Position numbers and translations under genes: made by a program. Shown piece by piece: positions 55,712-64,000 of a DNA stretch of 64,000 bases. Location of the stretch: the NCBI RefSeq assembly GCF_001676875.1, contig NZ_JYKA01000006.1, positions 124,001 to 188,000 of the forward strand. Reading direction: 5' to 3'. The notes below the pieces were generated by a model. It did no database searches. It had not been told where the DNA came from and was given only the letters and a program-made list of their open reading frames with translations. Each line of letters opens with the position of its first letter. Positions within the stretch are counted from its first letter, which is position 1. The stretch is from Chromobacterium subtsugae (lineage in GTDB: Bacteria; Pseudomonadota; Gammaproteobacteria; Burkholderiales; Chromobacteriaceae).

Positions 55712-57949
55712 TTAGCCTTGCACCGCCGCGATGGCGGCGTTGAAGGTGGCGCTCGGGCGCATCACCGCGCTGCACTTGGCGGCGTCCGGCAGGTAGTAGC
55801 CGCCGATGTCGGCGCTCTTGCCTTGCACGGCCTTCAGTTCGGCCAGGATCGTTTGCTCGTTGTCGGCCAGTTGCTTGGCTACCGGTGCGAAGCGGGCTTG
55901 CAGATCCTTGTCTTCCGCCTGCTCGGCCAGCGCCTGCGCCCAGTACATGGACAGGTAGAACTGGCTGCCGCGGTTGTCCAGCTCGCCGGTGCGGCGCGAC
56001 GGGGACTTGTTCTCGTCCAGGAGCTTGCCGGTGGCCAGATCCAGCGTTTTGGCCAGGATCTTGGCCTTGGCGTTGCCGGTCTTGATGCCCAGGTCTTCCA
56101 GCGATACCGCCAGCGCCAGGAATTCGCCCAGGCTGTCCCAGCGCAGGTGGTTCTCTTCCAAGAGCTGCTGCACGTGCTTCGGCGCCGAACCGCCGGCGCC
56201 GGTTTCGTACATGCCGCCGCCGGCCATCAGCGGCACGATGGACAGCATCTTGGCCGAGGTGCCCAGCTCCATGATAGGGAACAGGTCGGTCAGGTAGTCG
56301 CGCAGGATGTTGCCGGTGACCGAGATGGTGTCGAGGCCGCGGGCCACGCGCTCCAGCGTGAAGCGCATCGCGCGCACCTGCGACATGATGTGAATGTCGA
56401 GGCCGTTGGTGTCGTGATCCTTCAGGTAGGCGTGCACCTTCTTGATCAGCTCGTTCTCGTGCGGGCGGTACGGGTCCAGCCAGAACACCGCCGGCATGCC
56501 GGAGTTGCGGGCGCGGGTCACGGCCAGCTTCACCCAGTCGCGGATCGGCGCATCCTTCACCTGGCACATGCGCCAGATGTCGCCGGCTTCCACGTTCTGG
56601 GAGAGCAGCACTTCGCCGGTGGCGAGGTCGACGATGTTGGCGACGCCGTCTTGCTGGATTTCAAAGGTCTTGTCGTGGGAGCCGTATTCCTCGGCTTTTT
56701 GCGCCATCAGGCCGACGTTGGGCACGGTGCCCATGGTGCGCGGGTCGAAGTTGCCGTGCCATTTGCAGAAGTTGATCATCTCCTGGTAAATGCGGGCGAA
56801 GGTCGATTCCGGCATCACGGCCTTGGCGTCGTAAGGCTTGCCGTCGGCGCCCCACATCTTGCCGCCGGCGCGGATCATGGCCGGCATCGACGCGTCGACG
56901 ATGATGTCGTTCGGCGAGTGGAAGTTGGTGATGCCCTTGGCGGAGTCCACCATCGCCAGGCGCGGACGGTGTTCCTGGCAGGCGTGCAGGTCGCGGATGA
57001 TTTCTTCGCGCTTGGAGGCCGGCAGGGTTTCGATTTTTTCGTACAGCGTGGCCATGCCGTTGTTGACGTTGACGCCCAGCTCGTCGAACAGCTTGCCGTG
57101 CTTCTCGAACGCGTCCTTGTAGTAGATCTTGACGCAGTGGCCGAACACGATGGGGTGGGACACCTTCATCATGGTGGCCTTCACGTGCAAGGAAAACAGG
57201 ATGCCGGATTCGCGGCAGTCTTCCATCTCGCGTTCGTAGAAGTCGCACAGCGCCTTCTTGCTCATGAACATCGAGTCGATGATCTCGCCGGCCTGCAGCG
57301 CGACCTTGGGCTTCAGCACCACGGTCTGGCCGCTCTTGGTCGTCAGCTCCATCTTGACTTCGCGCGCCTTGTCCAGCGTGATGGACTTCTCGCCGTGGTA
57401 GAAGTCGCCGTGGTGCATGTGGGAGACATGGGTCTGCGACCACTGCTTCCATTCGCCCATCGAGTGCGGGTGTTTCTTGGCGTAGTTCTTCACCGCCAGC
57501 GGCGCGCGGCGGTCGGAGTTGCCTTCGCGCAGCACCGGGTTCACCGCCGAGCCCAGACACTTGGAGTAGCGGTCCTTGATCGCCTTTTCGGCGTCGTTGG
57601 CCGGATTTTCCGGGTAGTCCGGCACATTGTAGCCCTTGGACTGCAGTTCCTTGACGCAGGCGGCCAACTGGGCCACCGAGGCGCTGATGTTGGGCAGCTT
57701 GATGATGTTGGCTTCCGGCTGCAGCGTCAGCTTGCCGAGCTCGGCCAGGGTATTGGGGACTTTCTGCGCGTCGGTCAGATAGTCGGGGAATTCGGCCAGC
57801 ACGCGGGAGGCCACGGAGATGTCGGCGGTGTCTACCTGAACGCCGGCGGAACCCGCGAAGGCCTGGACGATGGGCAGGAAGGAGCTGGTCGCCAGCGCCG
57901 GCGCTTCGTCGGTGAGGGTATAGATGATTTTCGATTGTTCTGCAGGCAT
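55712..57949 (-). CDS. icd: Monomeric NADP-dependent isocitrate dehydrogenase
   Basis: This 745-residue enzyme oxidises isocitrate to 2-oxoglutarate and CO2 with NADP in the citric-acid cycle. It belongs to the large monomeric IDH class (about 740 residues, as in Azotobacter and Corynebacterium), not the 45-kDa dimeric form. [37 protein letters not shown] and [21 protein letters not shown] are diagnostic. A 5' leader of roughly 135 bases is implied by the TATAAT at 58092-58097. Confidence 0.97.
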   Translation of the reverse strand: MPAEQSKIIYTLTDEAPALATSSFLPIVQAFAGSAGVQVDTADISVASRVLAEFPDYLTDAQKVPNTLAELGKLTLQPEANIIKLPNISASVAQLAACVKELQSKGYNVPDYPENPANDAEKAIKDRYSKCLGSAVNPVLREGNSDRRAPLAVKNYAKKHPHSMGEWKQWSQTHVSHMHHGDFYHGEKSITLDKAREVKMELTTKSGQTVVLKPKVALQAGEIIDSMFMSKKALCDFYEREMEDCRESGILFSLHVKATMMKVSHPIVFGHCVKIYYKDAFEKHGKLFDELGVNVNNGMATLYEKIETLPASKREEIIRDLHACQEHRPRLAMVDSAKGITNFHSPNDIIVDASMPAMIRAGGKMWGADGKPYDAKAVMPESTFARIYQEMINFCKWHGNFDPRTMGTVPNVGLMAQKAEEYGSHDKTFEIQQDGVANIVDLATGEVLLSQNVEAGDIWRMCQVKDAPIRDWVKLAVTRARNSGMPAVFWLDPYRPHENELIKKVHAYLKDHDTNGLDIHIMSQVRAMRFTLERVARGLDTISVTGNILRDYLTDLFPIMELGTSAKMLSIVPLMAGGGMYETGAGGSAPKHVQQLLEENHLRWDSLGEFLALAVSLEDLGIKTGNAKAKILAKTLDLATGKLLDENKSPSRRTGELDNRGSQFYLSMYWAQALAEQAEDKDLQARFAPVAKQLADNEQTILAELKAVQGKSADIGGYYLPDAAKCSAVMRPSATFNAAIAAVQG

Positions 57950-58091
57950 GACTCTATCTCCATGTTGATCTTGTGATGACAGAACGATTGCGCGAAGAGT
58001 TTAGCGCTCGGACGACAGCGCCGGGCGTGTCGGAGCGCGCGGCCGGCCGGATGCGCGCATTCGGCGGCTCTAGGGCAATTTTCAAAAGCGA

Positions 58092-58097
58092 ATTATA
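58092..58097 (-). promoter_or_regulatory. -10 element for icd
   Basis: Perfect TATAAT on the reverse strand, about 140 bases before the icd start, in the 346-base gap 57950-58295. No good -35 is seen. The other side of the gap carries TATCAT at 58260-58265, a likely -10 for rluE. No further gene is supported in this gap. Confidence 0.5.
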
Positions 58098-58295
58098 CCC
58101 CTTCTCATCGGCTTGGTTGGCGGCGCAACTGAAACTTTTATGCCTGATAACTGGCCGGCTGGCGTTCGGATGCGAATAAAACACCTGTTCGAGCGCCGTC
58201 AGATTCGGCGGTGAAGGAGAACCGCGCGGGATAGCCGGCCGCGCGGCGGCCTGGCCTGTTATCATTCGCCTACTTCATTTCACCGTTTTCGCCGC

Positions 58296-58973
58296 ATGCC
58301 CCAGCTGATTCTGCTCAACAAGCCGTATGGCGTGATCTGCCAGTTTTCCGACCACCCCACGCATCCGACGCTGAAGTCCTGCGTGCAGCAGCCCGGCGTC
58401 TATCCAGCCGGCCGGCTGGATACCGACAGCGAAGGCCTGTTGCTGCTGACAGGCGACGGCGCGCTGCAGCACCGCATCGCTGACCCGCGCTGGAAGCTGC
58501 CGAAGACTTATTGGGTGCAGGTGGAGGGCGAGCCGAAAGAGGAACAGCTGGAGCTGCTGCGCCGCGGCGTGGACCTGGGCGACTTCGTCACCCGGCCGGC
58601 CGAAGTGCGGCGCATCGATAATCCGGAGTTGTGGCCGCGCAATCCGCCGGTGCGTTTTCGCAAGACGGTGCCGGATTGCTGGCTGGAAATCATCATCAGC
58701 GAAGGCAAGAACCGCCAGGTGCGGCGGATGACCGCCAAGGCCGGACTGCCGACCCTGCGCCTGGTGCGGGTGGCCATCGGCCCGTGGAAACTGGACGGCC
58801 TGCAGCCGGGCGAGATGCGCGCGCTGGAGGTGGATTTGGCGGCGTTGCCGCGGAGCGGGTCCGCCGGCCGCGGCGGCAAGCCCGGCGACAGGACGCCGCC
58901 GCGCCAGGCTCAGGCGGCGGACAGGGGCGGCAAGGCGCCGACTTTCCGTTTCGCCCGCGGCAAGAAGCCCTGA
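58296..58973 (+). CDS. rluE: 23S rRNA pseudouridine synthase RluE
   Basis: A 225-residue RsuA-family pseudouridine synthase, lacking an S4 domain as RluE does. LILLNKPYGVICQF, YPAGRLDTDSEGLLLLTGDGAL (catalytic Asp42), WPRNPPVRFRKTVPDCWLEI and GKNRQVRRMTA are conserved. RluE forms pseudouridine at position 2457 in E. coli 23S rRNA. The C-terminal 30 residues (GSAGRGGKPGDRTPPRQAQ) form a basic low-complexity tail. Confidence 0.93.
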   Translation: MPQLILLNKPYGVICQFSDHPTHPTLKSCVQQPGVYPAGRLDTDSEGLLLLTGDGALQHRIADPRWKLPKTYWVQVEGEPKEEQLELLRRGVDLGDFVTRPAEVRRIDNPELWPRNPPVRFRKTVPDCWLEIIISEGKNRQVRRMTAKAGLPTLRLVRVAIGPWKLDGLQPGEMRALEVDLAALPRSGSAGRGGKPGDRTPPRQAQAADRGGKAPTFRFARGKKP

Positions 58974-59011
58974 TAGCCAGTGGGCGCGTCGAATTTCCGC
59001 GCCATCATGAC

Positions 59012-59043
59012 AAACGGGGAAGCGTGGCTTCCCCGTTTTGTTT
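59012..59043 (+). terminator. Intrinsic terminator after rluE
   Basis: AAACGGGGAAGC/GCTTCCCCGTTT with a GTG loop and TTTTG tail, about 38 bases after the rluE stop. Confidence 0.88.
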
Positions 59044-59087
59044 GCGCGCTTTGCGGCGCGCTGTAATGGCGTTCACGGAAGATGCCG

Positions 59088-59516
59088 CTAGTGGGAATGA
59101 TGATCCTCGAAGTAGGCGATCGGGCCCGCGCTGGTCAGGCCGACGTGGAAGTTCGAGTTTTCCGAAAACAGCTCGCCGGCGCTTTCCGCGGCGCGGACCA
59201 GCTCGAACAGAACCTCAATTTCCTTGAACTTGCGGGCCAGGATCAGGTTGCCATCCAGCCACTCATGGATCTCGGCTTCATGCGGATGCTGATTTTCCAA
59301 TACCAGCTGACATTGATCATTGCTGACCAGGCTGATCGCCGGCGGCATGCTGATGTCGAACTGGTGCAACTCCTGCTGCGCCAGATTGGCGAAGTAGGAG
59401 AGTTCCTGGTTGGCCTTCTCCCGGATATCGGATAGGGCGATGGTTCCGTCGTCCTCGATCTGGCCGAGAAGCTGGCTCAGACTGGATACGGCGGAGGCGG
59501 TTTCAAACGACATCAT
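59088..59516 (-). CDS. Hypothetical protein downstream of mutS
   Basis: This 142-residue soluble protein is acidic and has one cysteine. It has a helical N-terminus, a middle strand-rich segment (FDISMPPAISLVSNDQCQLVLENQHPHEAEIHEWLDGN) and a helix LILARKFKEIEVLFELVRAAES. No family is recognised. AAAGGAG precedes tandem ATGs at 59516 and 59513. The 60-base gap to mutS is AT-rich with a small inverted repeat TACTA/TAGTA, so it may have its own promoter. Confidence 0.7.
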   Translation of the reverse strand: MMSFETASAVSSLSQLLGQIEDDGTIALSDIREKANQELSYFANLAQQELHQFDISMPPAISLVSNDQCQLVLENQHPHEAEIHEWLDGNLILARKFKEIEVLFELVRAAESAGELFSENSNFHVGLTSAGPIAYFEDHHSH

Positions 59517-59577
59517 ATTGCTCCTTTATCAATACTACTATTTAGTAATAATAGATAACGTCCAGCCTGATAGCTGT

Positions 59578-62118
59578 TCAATCGGTCAGTTTCTTGAGTT
59601 CGTACAATATTTCCATTGCCTGTCGTGGACTGAGATTGTCCGGGTTTAGTTCCTGCAGCTTTTCCAGCGCCGGATGCGGCTCCGGTTCGGCGGCTGGCGC
59701 TGGCGCGGCGAACAGGTCCGGCTGCACACGCGCGGCCGACTGGTTTTCCAGGTCGGCCAGGTGGCGGCGCGCGTCGCGGATCACCTTGCCCGGCACGCCG
59801 GCCAACTGCGCCACCGCCAGGCCGTAGCTCTGGCTGGCCGGGCCGTCCTCCACGTGGTGCAGGAATACGATGCGGTCCTTGTGCTCCACCGCCGACAGGT
59901 GCACGTTGGCCACCGCCGGGTATTCGCCGGCCAGCGTGGTCAGTTCGAAATAGTGGGTGGCGAACAAAGTATAGGCGCGGTTCTTTTCAATCAATGCGCG
60001 GGCGATGGCCCAGGCCAGCGCCAAGCCATCAAAAGTGGACGTCCCGCGGCCCACTTCGTCCATCAGCACCAGCGAGTGCTCGCTGGCGTTGTTGAGGATG
60101 TTGGCGGTTTCGGTCATCTCCACCATGAAGGTGGAGCGGCCGCCGGCCAGGTCGTCGCTGGCGCCGATGCGGGTGAAGATGCGGTCTATCGGGCCGATCA
60201 CCGCGGAATCGGCGGGCACGAAGCTGCCGACGTGGGCCAAGAGCGTGATCAGCGCGTTCTGCCGCATATAGGTGGATTTACCGCCCATGTTCGGGCCGGT
60301 GATCAAGAGCAGCTTGCGCTCGGCGGATAGCCTGGTGTCGTTGGCGATGAAGCGCTCCACTTCCGCCTCCACCACCGGGTGGCGGCCGGCGACGATGTCG
60401 AGCTTGGGTTCCGGCACGAATTGCGGCTCGGCGTAATTGCCGATGGCGGCGCGCTGGGCGAAGGCGGACAGCACGTCGAGCGCCGCCACCGCCTGGGCGA
60501 TCAGCTTCAGCTCGGCGATGTGCGGGGCCAACTCGTCCAGCAGCGCCTCGTACAGCTGCTTTTCCAGCGCCAGCGCGCGGTCCTGCGCGGTCAGCGCCTT
60601 GTCCTCGAATTCCTTCAGTTCCGGCGTGATGTAGCGTTCGGCGTTCTTCAGCGTCTGGCGGCGGCGGTAGTCGTCCGGCACCTTGTCCGACTGCGCCTTG
60701 GACACCTCGATGTAGAAGCCGTGCACGCGGTTGAACTCCACTTTCAGCGTGGTGATGCCGGTGCGTTCTTTCTCGCGCGCTTCCAGTTTCAAGAGGAAGT
60801 CGCCGCAATCGGTCTGGATGGCGCGCAGTTCGTCCAGCGTCGGGCTGAAACCGTTGTTGATCACGCCGCCGTCGCGCAGGAAGGTGGCAGGTTCCGGCAG
60901 GATGGACGCGACCAGCATCTTTTGCACCGGCGAATCGACCGGCAGCACGCCGGCCAGTTCCTTCAGCAGCTCGGAGTCCAGCGAGGCCGCCAGCGCCTTG
61001 ACGCCGGAGAGCGCGGTCAAGGAGTCGCGCAGCGCCGACAGGTCGCGCGGGCGGGCGGAGCGGAGCGCCACCCGCGAGGTGATGCGTTCGATGTCCGATA
61101 CCTGGTCCAGCTCGGCGTGGATGTCCTGGTAGCGCGCCAGCAGCGCGCGCACCGCGCCGTGGCGGCGGGCCAGCTTGCCGTGGTTGCGCATCGGATGGTG
61201 CAGCCAGTGGCCGAGCAGGCGGCTGCCCATGCTGGTGGCGCAGGTGTCGAGCAAGGACGCCAGCGTCGGCGAGGCCTCGCCGCGTATGGTTTCGGTCAAT
61301 TCCAGATTGCGGCGGGTGGCGGCGTCCATGCGGATCAGCTCGCCGGCTTCCTCCACCGACAGCGCGGCGATGTGGGCCGGGTTCACGCCCTGGGTGGACT
61401 TCACGTATTCCAGCAAGGCGCCTGCAGCGCCGACGGCCACTGGCAGCGTGTCGGCGCCGAAGCCGGCCAGGTCGCGGGTGCCGAAGTGGCGGGTCAGCGC
61501 CAGCTTCGACGATTCGATGTCGAACTGCCACGGCGGCAGCTTTTTCTTCGGCGTCGAGATGCCTTCGAAGGCGGCCAGGCCGGTGTCGTCCGGGATCACC
61601 AGCTCGGCCGGCTTCAGCCGCTCCAGCTCGCTGGAGAGGTCTTCCACATCGGCCTGCATCACCTTGAACTCGCCGCTGGCGAGAGACAGCCAGGCCAGGC
61701 CCAGCACGCCCTTGACCATATTGACCGCCAGCACCAGGTTGTCTCGCTTGTCGTCCAAGAGCGCGGCGTCGGTCAGCGTGCCCGGCGTGACGATGCGCAC
61801 CACCTTGCGCTCCACCGGGCCCTTGGCCAGGGCCGGGTCGCCGATCTGCTCGGCGATGGCCACCGATTCGCCCATCTTCACCAGCCGCGCCAGATAGCCC
61901 TCGGCGGCGTGGTAGGGAATGCCGGCCATCTTGATCGGCACGCCGGCGCTGGCGCCGCGCGCGGTCAGCGTGATGTCCAACAGCCGCGCCGCCTTTTCCG
62001 CATCCTCGTAGAACAGCTCGTAGAAGTCGCCCATGCGGTAGAACAGCAGCTTGTCTGCGTGGTCGCGCTTCAGGGAGAAATATTGGGCCATCATCGGGGT
62101 GTGCTGGGGCGTGCTCAT
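59578..62118 (-). CDS. mutS: DNA mismatch repair protein MutS
   Basis: An 846-residue ATPase that recognises mispaired bases. The N-terminal mismatch-binding segment includes the Phe-x-Glu pair in [10 protein letters not shown]; the ABC ATPase has [17 protein letters not shown] (Walker A), [27 protein letters not shown] (signature and Walker B) and FATHYFELT. The C-terminus ends in the short helix YELKKLTD, part of the tetramerisation tail. Length agrees with E. coli (853). Confidence 0.98.
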   Translation of the reverse strand: MSTPQHTPMMAQYFSLKRDHADKLLFYRMGDFYELFYEDAEKAARLLDITLTARGASAGVPIKMAGIPYHAAEGYLARLVKMGESVAIAEQIGDPALAKGPVERKVVRIVTPGTLTDAALLDDKRDNLVLAVNMVKGVLGLAWLSLASGEFKVMQADVEDLSSELERLKPAELVIPDDTGLAAFEGISTPKKKLPPWQFDIESSKLALTRHFGTRDLAGFGADTLPVAVGAAGALLEYVKSTQGVNPAHIAALSVEEAGELIRMDAATRRNLELTETIRGEASPTLASLLDTCATSMGSRLLGHWLHHPMRNHGKLARRHGAVRALLARYQDIHAELDQVSDIERITSRVALRSARPRDLSALRDSLTALSGVKALAASLDSELLKELAGVLPVDSPVQKMLVASILPEPATFLRDGGVINNGFSPTLDELRAIQTDCGDFLLKLEAREKERTGITTLKVEFNRVHGFYIEVSKAQSDKVPDDYRRRQTLKNAERYITPELKEFEDKALTAQDRALALEKQLYEALLDELAPHIAELKLIAQAVAALDVLSAFAQRAAIGNYAEPQFVPEPKLDIVAGRHPVVEAEVERFIANDTRLSAERKLLLITGPNMGGKSTYMRQNALITLLAHVGSFVPADSAVIGPIDRIFTRIGASDDLAGGRSTFMVEMTETANILNNASEHSLVLMDEVGRGTSTFDGLALAWAIARALIEKNRAYTLFATHYFELTTLAGEYPAVANVHLSAVEHKDRIVFLHHVEDGPASQSYGLAVAQLAGVPGKVIRDARRHLADLENQSAARVQPDLFAAPAPAAEPEPHPALEKLQELNPDNLSPRQAMEILYELKKLTD

Positions 62119-62161
62119 CGGGTGTCGGGCTCTGCTCTTGTGTCGGTCTGGGAAAATGCGT

Positions 62162-62187
62162 AACGCCCCGAATGAAGGCGGGGCGTT
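62162..62187. other. Hairpin in the mutS/glycerate kinase divergent region
   Basis: AACGCCCCG/CGGGGCGTT, a perfect 9-bp inverted repeat with eight-base loop, 44 bases before the mutS ATG. No T tract on either side. It would lie in the mutS mRNA leader or overlap a promoter. Confidence 0.4.
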
Positions 62188-62277
62188 GGAATCGCCGCCA
62201 TTCTAACGCGCGGCGGCGGGGGTGTCAGCCGCGGCCGGCTGCGGCAAAATGGCGTCATCGCCATTGGAGAACCCGTC

Positions 62278-63540
62278 ATGTCCGATCTTGACTCGCAATC
62301 CACGCTGCGCCGTCTGTTCGACGCGGCCGTCGCCAGCGCGCTGCCGAAACGGCTGGTCGATCATCTGCCGCCGCCGACTAAAGGCCGCACCGTGGTTGTC
62401 GGCGCCGGCAAGGCCGCCGCGGCGATGGCGCGGGAGTTGGAGCGGGCCTGGCCGGGCGAATTGTCCGGCGTGGTGGCGACGCGTTACGGCCATGCGGTGG
62501 CGACCGAGCGGATAGCAGTGCTGGAGGCCGCGCACCCGGTGCCGGATAAGGCGGGCTGCGCGGCCGCGCAGCGGATACTGGAGGCCGTGAGCGGATTGAC
62601 CGCCGACGATCTGGTGATCTGCCTGTTGTCCGGCGGCGGATCAGCCTTGCTGACCCTGCCAGCCGATGGCGTCAGCCTGGCGGACAAGCAGGAGGTCAGC
62701 CGGCAGTTGCTGGCCTGCGGCGCCGGCATCGATGAAATGAACGCGGTGCGCAAGCATCTCTCCGCCATCAAGGGCGGACGGCTGGCGCTGGCCTGCGCGC
62801 CGGCCAAACTGGTGACGCTGGCGATTTCCGACGTGGTGGGCGACGATCCGGCGGTGATCGCCTCCGGCCCGACGGCGGCGGACCCAAGCACCTATGCCGA
62901 TGCCCGCGCGGTGGTCGCCAAATATGGTTTGACCTTGCCGCCCGCCGCAAGGGCATTGCTGGCGGCGGAGCCGGACGAGACGCCCGCGCCCGGCGACGCC
63001 AGGCTGGCGCATGCCGAATACCGGCTGATCGCGACGCCGCAGCTGGCCTTGCGGGCGGCGGCGGCCGAGGCGAAGCGGCTGGGGCTGAACGTGCTGTTGC
63101 TGGGCGACAGCATAGAAGGCGAGGCGCGCGAGGCGGCCAAGGTCCACGCCGGTATCGCGCGCCAGATCGCCGCGCACGGCTCGCCGGTGGCCAGGCCGGC
63201 GCTGATCCTGTCCGGCGGCGAGACCACGGTGACCTTGAAGGGCAAGGGCAGGGGCGGGCGCAACAGCGAGTTTCTGTTGGCGCTGGCCATCGCGCTGAAC
63301 GGCTTGCCGGGCGTATACGCGCTGGCGGCGGACACCGACGGCATAGACGGCAGCGAGGACAACGCCGGCGCTTTTATTTCGCCGGACACGCTGGCGCGGG
63401 CGGCGGCGCTGGGCGTGGATGCCGGCGCGCGGTTGGCCGACAACGACGGCTACGGTTTCTTCGCGGCGCTGGGCGATCTGCTGGTCACCGGGCCCACCCA
63501 CACCAACGTCAACGATTTCCGCGCCATCCTGCTGTTGTGA
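62278..63540 (+). CDS. Glycerate 2-kinase of the MOFRL/GckA type
   Basis: This 420-residue protein combines an N-terminal DUF4147 domain (VVVGAGKAAAAMARELE, LVICLLSGGGSALLTLPADGV, MNAVRKHLSAIKGGRLA) with a C-terminal MOFRL domain (GGETTVTLKGKGRGGRNSEFLLALAIAL). Such enzymes phosphorylate D-glycerate at C2 and were formerly mis-named hydroxypyruvate reductase (TtuD). They feed glycerate from glyoxylate or tartrate pathways into glycolysis. The ATG is spaced 8-9 bases after a GGAG. Terminator follows. Confidence 0.93.
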   Translation: MSDLDSQSTLRRLFDAAVASALPKRLVDHLPPPTKGRTVVVGAGKAAAAMARELERAWPGELSGVVATRYGHAVATERIAVLEAAHPVPDKAGCAAAQRILEAVSGLTADDLVICLLSGGGSALLTLPADGVSLADKQEVSRQLLACGAGIDEMNAVRKHLSAIKGGRLALACAPAKLVTLAISDVVGDDPAVIASGPTAADPSTYADARAVVAKYGLTLPPAARALLAAEPDETPAPGDARLAHAEYRLIATPQLALRAAAAEAKRLGLNVLLLGDSIEGEAREAAKVHAGIARQIAAHGSPVARPALILSGGETTVTLKGKGRGGRNSEFLLALAIALNGLPGVYALAADTDGIDGSEDNAGAFISPDTLARAAALGVDAGARLADNDGYGFFAALGDLLVTGPTHTNVNDFRAILLL

Positions 63541-63561
63541 GGCGGCGAGGTGCCGCATCCG

Positions 63562-63585
63562 GGCCATGCCGCGCATGGCCTTTTT
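63562..63585 (+). terminator. Intrinsic terminator after glycerate kinase
   Basis: GGCCATG/CATGGCC with a five-base loop followed by five T's. Confidence 0.85.
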
Positions 63586-63644
63586 CGCGTCCTGATTCAT
63601 GACGTGGAAATAGGGTCAAGCCTACAGATCATACCTTGTTCATC

Positions 63645-63674
63645 TTGACCCGAACTATTCCCGGCAATTATGAT
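63645..63674 (+). promoter_or_regulatory. Promoter of the GbsR/MarR-type regulator gene
   Basis: TTGACC (-35) and TATGAT (-10, 63669-63674) with 18-base spacer, 41 bases before the start codon. Confidence 0.75.
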
Positions 63675-63685
63675 TCATATCAAAG

Positions 63686-63703
63686 TTTCAGAAATTACTG
63701 AAA
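63686..63703 (+). promoter_or_regulatory. Inverted repeat, probable autoregulatory operator
   Basis: Perfect 6-bp arms TTTCAG/CTGAAA with a six-base spacer, located between the -10 element and the start codon of a MarR-type repressor gene, the usual place for autorepression. Confidence 0.55.
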
Positions 63704-63715
63704 ATTGAGAAAATC

Positions 63716-64000
63716 ATGAACACACCACCTCTGGTGCAGGCCTTCGTGCTGCACTTCGGCGAGATGGGCAGCCGCTGGGGCATCAACCGCACCGTCGGCC
63801 AGATCTACGCCTTGCTGTACGTATCGGAAAAACCGCTGAACGCCGACGAGATCGGCGAGGCGATAGGCTGTTCCCGCTCCAACGTCAGCATGGGGCTGAA
63901 GGAGCTGCAGTCGTGGCGGCTGGTCAAGCTGCAGCATTTTCCCGGCGACCGCCGCGAATACTTCTCCACGCCGGAAGACGTGTGGCTGATCTTCAAGACC
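63716..64000 (+). CDS. GbsR/MarR-type transcriptional regulator (5' part)
   Basis: The first 95 residues of a winged-helix regulator, cut off by the window end. LVQAFVLHFGEMGSRWGINRTVGQIYALLYVSEKPLNADEIGEAIGCSRSNVSMGLKELQSWRLVK is the GbsR/MarR-family helix-turn-helix, and FPGDRREYFSTPEDVW is the wing. Such proteins often control osmoprotectant or membrane genes; the target here is probably further downstream. Confidence 0.9.
   Translation, partial: MNTPPLVQAFVLHFGEMGSRWGINRTVGQIYALLYVSEKPLNADEIGEAIGCSRSNVSMGLKELQSWRLVKLQHFPGDRREYFSTPEDVWLIFKT

Noticed and set aside
57973-58179. A 68-codon forward frame between icd and rluE
   Set aside because: No ribosome-binding site or family resemblance, and it overlaps the likely icd promoter and leader.

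Overview
The window is a compact, GC-rich (roughly two-thirds G+C) stretch of core bacterial chromosome with no phage, insertion sequence, CRISPR array, rRNA or tRNA gene that I could recognise. Gene content and order point to a betaproteobacterium of the Neisseriales, most likely Chromobacterium or a close relative: surE-pcm-nlpD-rpoS, rpsP-rimM-trmD-rplS, deoCABD, mltG-tmk-holB-pilZ-tatD, a monomeric NADP isocitrate dehydrogenase, a PpsR/PpsA pair and ErpA. The genus assignment is an inference from gene content, not a database result.

Layout. 1-6.6 kb: the end of a molybdate-binding protein gene (modA), then a forward operon for peptidoglycan release (mltG), dTMP synthesis (tmk), the DNA polymerase III delta' subunit (holB), PilZ, a TatD nuclease, a Cys-rich exported protein and a PhnP-like metallohydrolase. 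6.6-9.0 kb (reverse): creA, a chorismate mutase-like gene and trpS. Ahead of trpS lies a complete ribosome-mediated attenuator: a 17-residue leader peptide with three consecutive Trp codons, pause and antiterminator pairings, and an intrinsic terminator. 9-14 kb: yciH/SUI1, a frameshifted nucleotidyltransferase gene, and the divergent ppsR/ppsA pair. 14-21 kb: a cysteine-free Tpx-like protein, DctA, a MarC protein, two lipoproteins, and an RlmL-type rRNA methyltransferase carrying a repetitive Arg/Asp-rich N-terminal region of about 410 residues. 21-32.6 kb: mutY, relA, the deoCABD nucleoside-salvage operon, a candidate small RNA of about 100 nt with its own promoter and terminator, rplM-rpsI, argC, erpA (with an IscR-like site over its promoter) and an isolated cheR.

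32.6-46 kb: a DadA-type dehydrogenase, a truncated haemoglobin, folB and plsY (divergent), lepB, an HDAC-family amidohydrolase divergent from a moxR-DUF58-tgpA operon, the stationary-phase/repair cluster surE-pcm-nlpD-rpoS, and nadA. 46-55 kb: a Pat/YfiQ-type protein acetyltransferase, the rpsP-rimM-trmD-rplS translation operon, an O6-alkylguanine-DNA methyltransferase overlapping xerD, and clpS-clpA. 55-64 kb: a cold-shock protein, monomeric icd, rluE, an unknown small gene behind mutS, mutS, a glycerate kinase, and the start of a GbsR/MarR-type regulator with a likely autoregulatory operator.

Most of the window is housekeeping. The most interesting signals are regulatory: the trpS attenuator, the orphan sRNA candidate, the IscR-like site at erpA, the rpoS leader hairpin and the palindrome in the deo promoter. 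Among proteins, the repeat-tailed RlmL and the cysteine-free Tpx homologue stand out. No unmistakably new multi-gene system was seen. Start codons were chosen by family length and ribosome-binding sites where possible; all functional calls come from recognising motifs by eye.
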